Of a stretch of 64,000 nt of DNA, positions 61,801 through 64,000 are shown piece after piece. The DNA lies in the NCBI GenBank assembly GCA_013398175.1, contig VZRZ01001926.1:45807-109806 (forward strand), written 5' to 3'. The notes beneath the pieces were generated by a model. It was given only the letters and a program-made list of their open reading frames with translations. It had not been told where the DNA came from and ran no database searches. Position 1 is the stretch's first letter. Every line of letters begins with the position of its first letter. The position numbers were made by a program, and so were the translations under genes. This DNA comes from Climacteris rufus (Eukaryota > Chordata > Aves > Passeriformes > Climacteridae).

Positions 61801-64000
61801 AACCTATTCACTGACTGAAAAAAAGCATATAAAATTCACAAGACATCTTCAAATAGTCATAAGCCTATAGAAAGCAGGAAAGTAGATGTTTTTGAAAACA
61901 GGAAGAAGCCTCTCATCTGCAGATTCTTTAAAGGTTAAAACAATTTTTGAGTGTGGTTCTAAGGCACTTTTGACCTATAGTAGGTACACTCTTCTAACTC
62001 TCCTCCAAGCATGTATTTGGCAGACAAGGATGAATAACTAAAAAACTTTTACCTAATTTGTTAGTTTTCCTCAGATGTTTTCTACAAGGAGTTATGTTCT
62101 CAAAAGCAGGCAAATATATTTGCTGATGTGTTCCATGAATCACTTTTAATCTACAGCCCATTCAGCAATAGTTCACCGCAAATATTCAGAAATTAAGATT
62201 TGTCACTTAGTTAGACAAATTACATGATACTGTTTCTTTTTCCTGAATGGGTGACTTGGATAACTGAACTGCAACATAACGATTCTCAAATTTGCAATCT
62301 GAGCGTAAAATCAGACATTTGGAATTACAGCTGCAATTAGAAACTTGCTAAGAGTTATGTAGGTGGGTTTGTTCCAGTAAGGGGCTCATGTATGCATGTG
62401 CACATGTCTTCAGGTCCAGCTTTTTGCCTGTTATAAATTAGAGAACCTCTGTGAGAGCTGAGAATTGCGTCAATATTTTTAACTCCACTTTTCAGAGCTA
62501 TGTAAATCAAGTCAGCTTATATTTGCATCTTCCTCAAAGTGCTATAAGGAGTACATTGCAAGTTTTTACGGCTGGTGGGCAGAATGCAACGCAGAAAGCA
62601 GATCCACATGTATCTCTGTGACAGTCTTCCCATTAAAGTAATAAATGAAAAATTAAAGCTGCTCCCAGGTATCTTAGTTCTAGCTCTTAGCCCAGCTGTA
62701 GCCAGCTTGAAAGCCATGAATAGCACTGCTTTGGGATAGACACAACTGATTTAAATGTTTTAAGAGCACTCATTGGGGTATCCACACCACAATACACCTC
62801 ACTGTCTCATAATCAACTTCCTAATTGCCTAGAACTGAGTGCAGCTGCACTCTCCACACCTGATTCTGATTTTGCCTATGCTCAAGCAAAAACTGCTAAG
62901 AATTCATCAGAATGTCAGAAGCCTAAACTGGGTACAAATAAAGACCATAACCTTTTCTGAGTAAACTTAATAGTGATCCAAATTGGCCCATGGTCTGCCA
63001 GGGCATTAGTCACTTTGTAAACGATGATAGTGCAGCTTTAGTGAGCTGCACTCCTGCGGTCTGTTTTTCTTTCCCTTAATGGAGTCAGCACACTAAGGCA
63101 GATCACACAAGATAGTGTAGACTGAGTCACTGGTCCTCTTACTGGATTTGTCCATCAATGGGTCTGCCATTTGGAGGATGACACTTCACCTTTTAGAGCT
63201 TACTCATATATTAAGGGTATGTATTAATATTTATCTCCGTTGAGAAGTCCTGTATGACTTAGAACTCTCTGTGGCCCGTAAGAACAAACAAAGAAGGGTG
63301 CAGTATCACTACTGTTGCTTCAGCATGTTAGATTATATAGTAAAAATTTACCGGAGTGGCATACTGATAAACATTGTGGCACAGAGTGGTTCAATTAAGC
63401 TGCTTAAAATGTTGACAAAATTGTGAAACCTTATTGTTACCTGCAAAAGAATTTAGAGTGTAAATTACCGTTCTGTATTTGGTATCTGGTAACATACATG
63501 CCTTAGTAAAAGAAAGTTTGAAACAATGATTTGTTGATAAATACCTCAAAAAAAGCTCCCATGCACTTCCATTCTTGGCTGGCTGCATACAGTATGTGTT
63601 GAGTTATATCACCTGGAAACTTAGTGGAAAAATATCAAAACACTTTCTCTCAATCAAAAAGCAGACACCACAGCTTGTTAAAGGAGTAAAATTTCCGAAG
63701 GCAAAATCTTCTTGCTTGTGAAAGTAATAGAAGAACTATCAAGCAATATGGGCAGATCTAACTTCAGCACCAGATAATTTTCAAATTTCAGCCATGGGAG
63801 AAATTTGCAACCACGTTTAAAATACAAGAGTAAATCAGAAAAATTGCTCTTCCATGTGTGTAATTGAAGGGACAATTGAAATATTTAGAGGAAGAAACGT
63901 GCAGAGAGCTGTTCATAACTCAGTTTTTCATCTCTCAAAGCCCTTTGAAAAATGTAGCCCTAGCAGGATTTTCTGAAAATGACAACATATTGTTCCTTAA

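Larger units (their letters stand above)
56045..64000. other. Unique noncoding DNA with microsatellites
   Basis: No gene or larger transposon recognised. It includes an AC microsatellite at 57640-57680 that lies inside chance minus-strand frames of 141-145 codons, an E-box cluster at 58512-58558 and a CTA run at 58805-58822. The plus-strand frame of 133 codons at 56710-57111 has no recognisable domain and lysine/phenylalanine-rich, AT-driven composition. Confidence 0.5.

Noticed and set aside
1..64000. CRISPR arrays, operons, bacterial-type promoters or terminators
   Set aside because: The sequence is vertebrate nuclear DNA; no regularly spaced direct repeats or prokaryotic gene organisation were seen.

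Overview
The window looks like vertebrate nuclear DNA from a bird, most likely a songbird (Passeriformes). The evidence is: two decayed CR1-type LINE copies with recognisable endonuclease and reverse transcriptase segments; a short SINE whose head is a tRNA-Ile(AAT) relic and whose tail matches the CR1 3' end, the architecture described for TguSINE1-type elements of zebra finch and relatives; several solitary LTRs of kinds I recognise from bird genomes; AT-rich, CpG-poor unique sequence between them; and an assembly gap of 28 Ns (10474-10501). Family names for the LTRs are from memory and were not checked against a repeat library.

I find no host protein-coding gene, no credible exon and no structural RNA gene. 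The open frames outside the repeats are short and overlapping and have no domain I recognise, as expected by chance in AT-rich DNA. The window is best read as intergenic or deep-intronic sequence.

Layout: 1-6.5 kb unique AT-rich DNA; 6.5-6.7 kb a 9-bp minisatellite and a TG/TA tract; 7.7-8.4 kb a plus-strand LTR; 13.1 kb a CR1 3' scrap; 13.5-14.3 kb a minus-strand LTR with TATA, polyadenylation signal and an adjoining polypurine tract, followed by LTR-like and low-complexity remnants to 15.7 kb; 23.0-23.7 kb a GC-rich block bordered by an oligo(A) run on its minus strand; 29.1-29.4 kb a truncated plus-strand LTR; 32.0-33.1 kb a minus-strand LTR of about 1 kb; 36.3-39.0 kb CR1 copy A (minus strand); 43.5 kb the tRNA-Ile SINE; 53.9-56.0 kb CR1 copy B (plus strand), which lacks the catalytic centre of its reverse transcriptase; then mostly unique sequence with microsatellites to the end.

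The mobile elements form one functional story. CR1 is the autonomous retrotransposon, and the SINE carries a CR1-like tail and so was probably copied by CR1 machinery. Both CR1 copies here are 5'-truncated and mutationally dead. The LTRs seem to be solo or truncated remnants without an attached provirus. I did not find a new biological system. The points most worth checking are the internally deleted CR1, the tRNA-Ile SINE, a hairpin at the edge of the 32-kb LTR, the GC-rich block at 23 kb, a 13-bp inverted repeat at 24.4 kb, and three small clusters of regulatory-looking motifs (41.5-41.7, 48.2-48.3 and 58.5 kb).
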